A stretch of 6,617 nt of DNA from JANLTP01 sp031363055. Lineage in GTDB: Bacteria; Pseudomonadota; Gammaproteobacteria; Burkholderiales; Burkholderiaceae_E. The notes beneath the pieces were generated by a model. That model did not search any database, was not told the DNA's origin, and worked only from the letters and a program-made list of their open reading frames with translations. How positions within the stretch are numbered: the first letter of the stretch is position 1; each line of letters starts with the position of its first letter. The DNA lies in contig JANLTP010000160.1 in the NCBI GenBank assembly GCA_031363055.1, positions 1 to 6,617 on the forward strand, read 5' to 3'. This document shows positions 6,133 to 6,617 of the stretch, one piece after another. Position numbers and translations under genes: made by a program.

Positions 6133-6617
6133 ATGTTGCACACTCATACTCAGTACGACACCGAGCTCTATGCGCTACGTTGCGCCACGACGACCATGGC
6201 CAGTGACGTCGAACGACAGTTTTTACGGGCGGTCGATGCGGTTAGGACTCAGAATATTGGTCTGGCAAGCAAGGTTCTGACAGAAGAAGCCGCCGTCAAT
6301 GCCATGCATATTCAGATTGATTTGCGCTGCAATCAGATCATTGCCAAACGACAGCCGCTCGCGGTAGATCTGCGTGAGATTCTCGCTATTTTGCACATTA
6401 ACAACGATCTTGAGCGCATCGGTGATGAAGCCAAGAAAATTGCCTACAAAGTTCGCGAGCTCAAGAATCGTGCACAGCCAATCGACTCGGCTGGCATCGA
6501 GAAGATGACTCAAATCGTCTGCGAAATGTTGCGCGCCTCTGTGGAAGCGTTTGTCGTGCACGACTCTACCGTATCGGAGCTATTGCAAGTACGAGATGCC
6601 GAGGTCGACGCGCTGCG
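6133..6617 (+). CDS. phoU: PhoU, phosphate signalling regulator (partial: C-terminal part lies right of the window)
   Basis: PhoU is a cytoplasmic helical protein that acts with the Pst transporter and the sensor kinase PhoR to repress the Pho regulon when phosphate is plentiful. The frame is open for 161 codons to the window end, against about 235-240 in complete family members, so the first three-helix repeat and the start of the second are seen. Family markers are RQPLAVDLREILAILHINND (73-92) followed at once by LERIGDEAKKIA (93-104), which holds the acidic E94xxxD98 metal-binding motif. The ATG at 6133 is chosen because an in-frame stop (TAA, 6106-6108) closes the frame upstream and no other ATG lies between. 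It has no clear Shine-Dalgarno sequence. Position after pstB matches the standard pstSCAB-phoU order. Confidence 0.94.
   Translation, partial: MLHTHTQYDTELYALRCATTTMASDVERQFLRAVDAVRTQNIGLASKVLTEEAAVNAMHIQIDLRCNQIIAKRQPLAVDLREILAILHINNDLERIGDEAKKIAYKVRELKNRAQPIDSAGIEKMTQIVCEMLRASVEAFVVHDSTVSELLQVRDAEVDAL

Noticed and set aside
1..6617. CRISPR arrays, insertion sequences, tRNA or rRNA genes, attachment sites
   Set aside because: No regularly spaced repeats, transposase-like frame, terminal inverted repeats or tRNA-like fold was seen by eye on either strand.

Overview
The window looks like a chromosomal segment of a proteobacterium, most likely a betaproteobacterium of the Burkholderiales. This rests on PstS and PstB sequences close to those of enterobacteria and betaproteobacteria as I remember them, moderately high GC by eye, and a Pho box of the enterobacterial type. 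No search could be run, so the taxon is inference.

Layout. The left third is on the minus strand. Positions 1-902 hold the N-terminal part of a secreted alpha-type carbonic anhydrase with a very long low-complexity N-terminal extension; its 3' end lies outside the window. Upstream of it, on the same strand, 1014-1913 holds a complete intradiol ring-cleavage dioxygenase, most like the hydroxyquinol type. A divergent regulatory region (1914-2155) separates this pair from the plus-strand block and carries a clear Pho box (2088-2109). The right two thirds is a phosphate-specific transport operon in the order pstS (2156-3223), pstC (3349-4359), pstA (4376-5236), pstB (5263-6063), phoU (6133 to the window end, partial).

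How the genes work together. PstS captures inorganic phosphate in the periplasm, PstC and PstA form the inner-membrane channel, PstB is the ATPase, and PhoU connects transporter state to the PhoR-PhoB two-component system. The Pho box implies PhoB activation when phosphate is scarce. A strong hairpin between pstS and pstC fits the usual excess of binding protein over membrane subunits. phoB/phoR are not in the window and could follow phoU.

I found no previously undescribed system. The phosphate operon is canonical. The most unusual item is the carbonic anhydrase extension, with a 12-bp-period repeat encoding a Lys-Ser-Asp-x tetrapeptide array. Secondary points are the orphan dioxygenase divergent from pst, the overlap of the Pho box with inverted repeats, and a weak Pho-box-like repeat before phoU.
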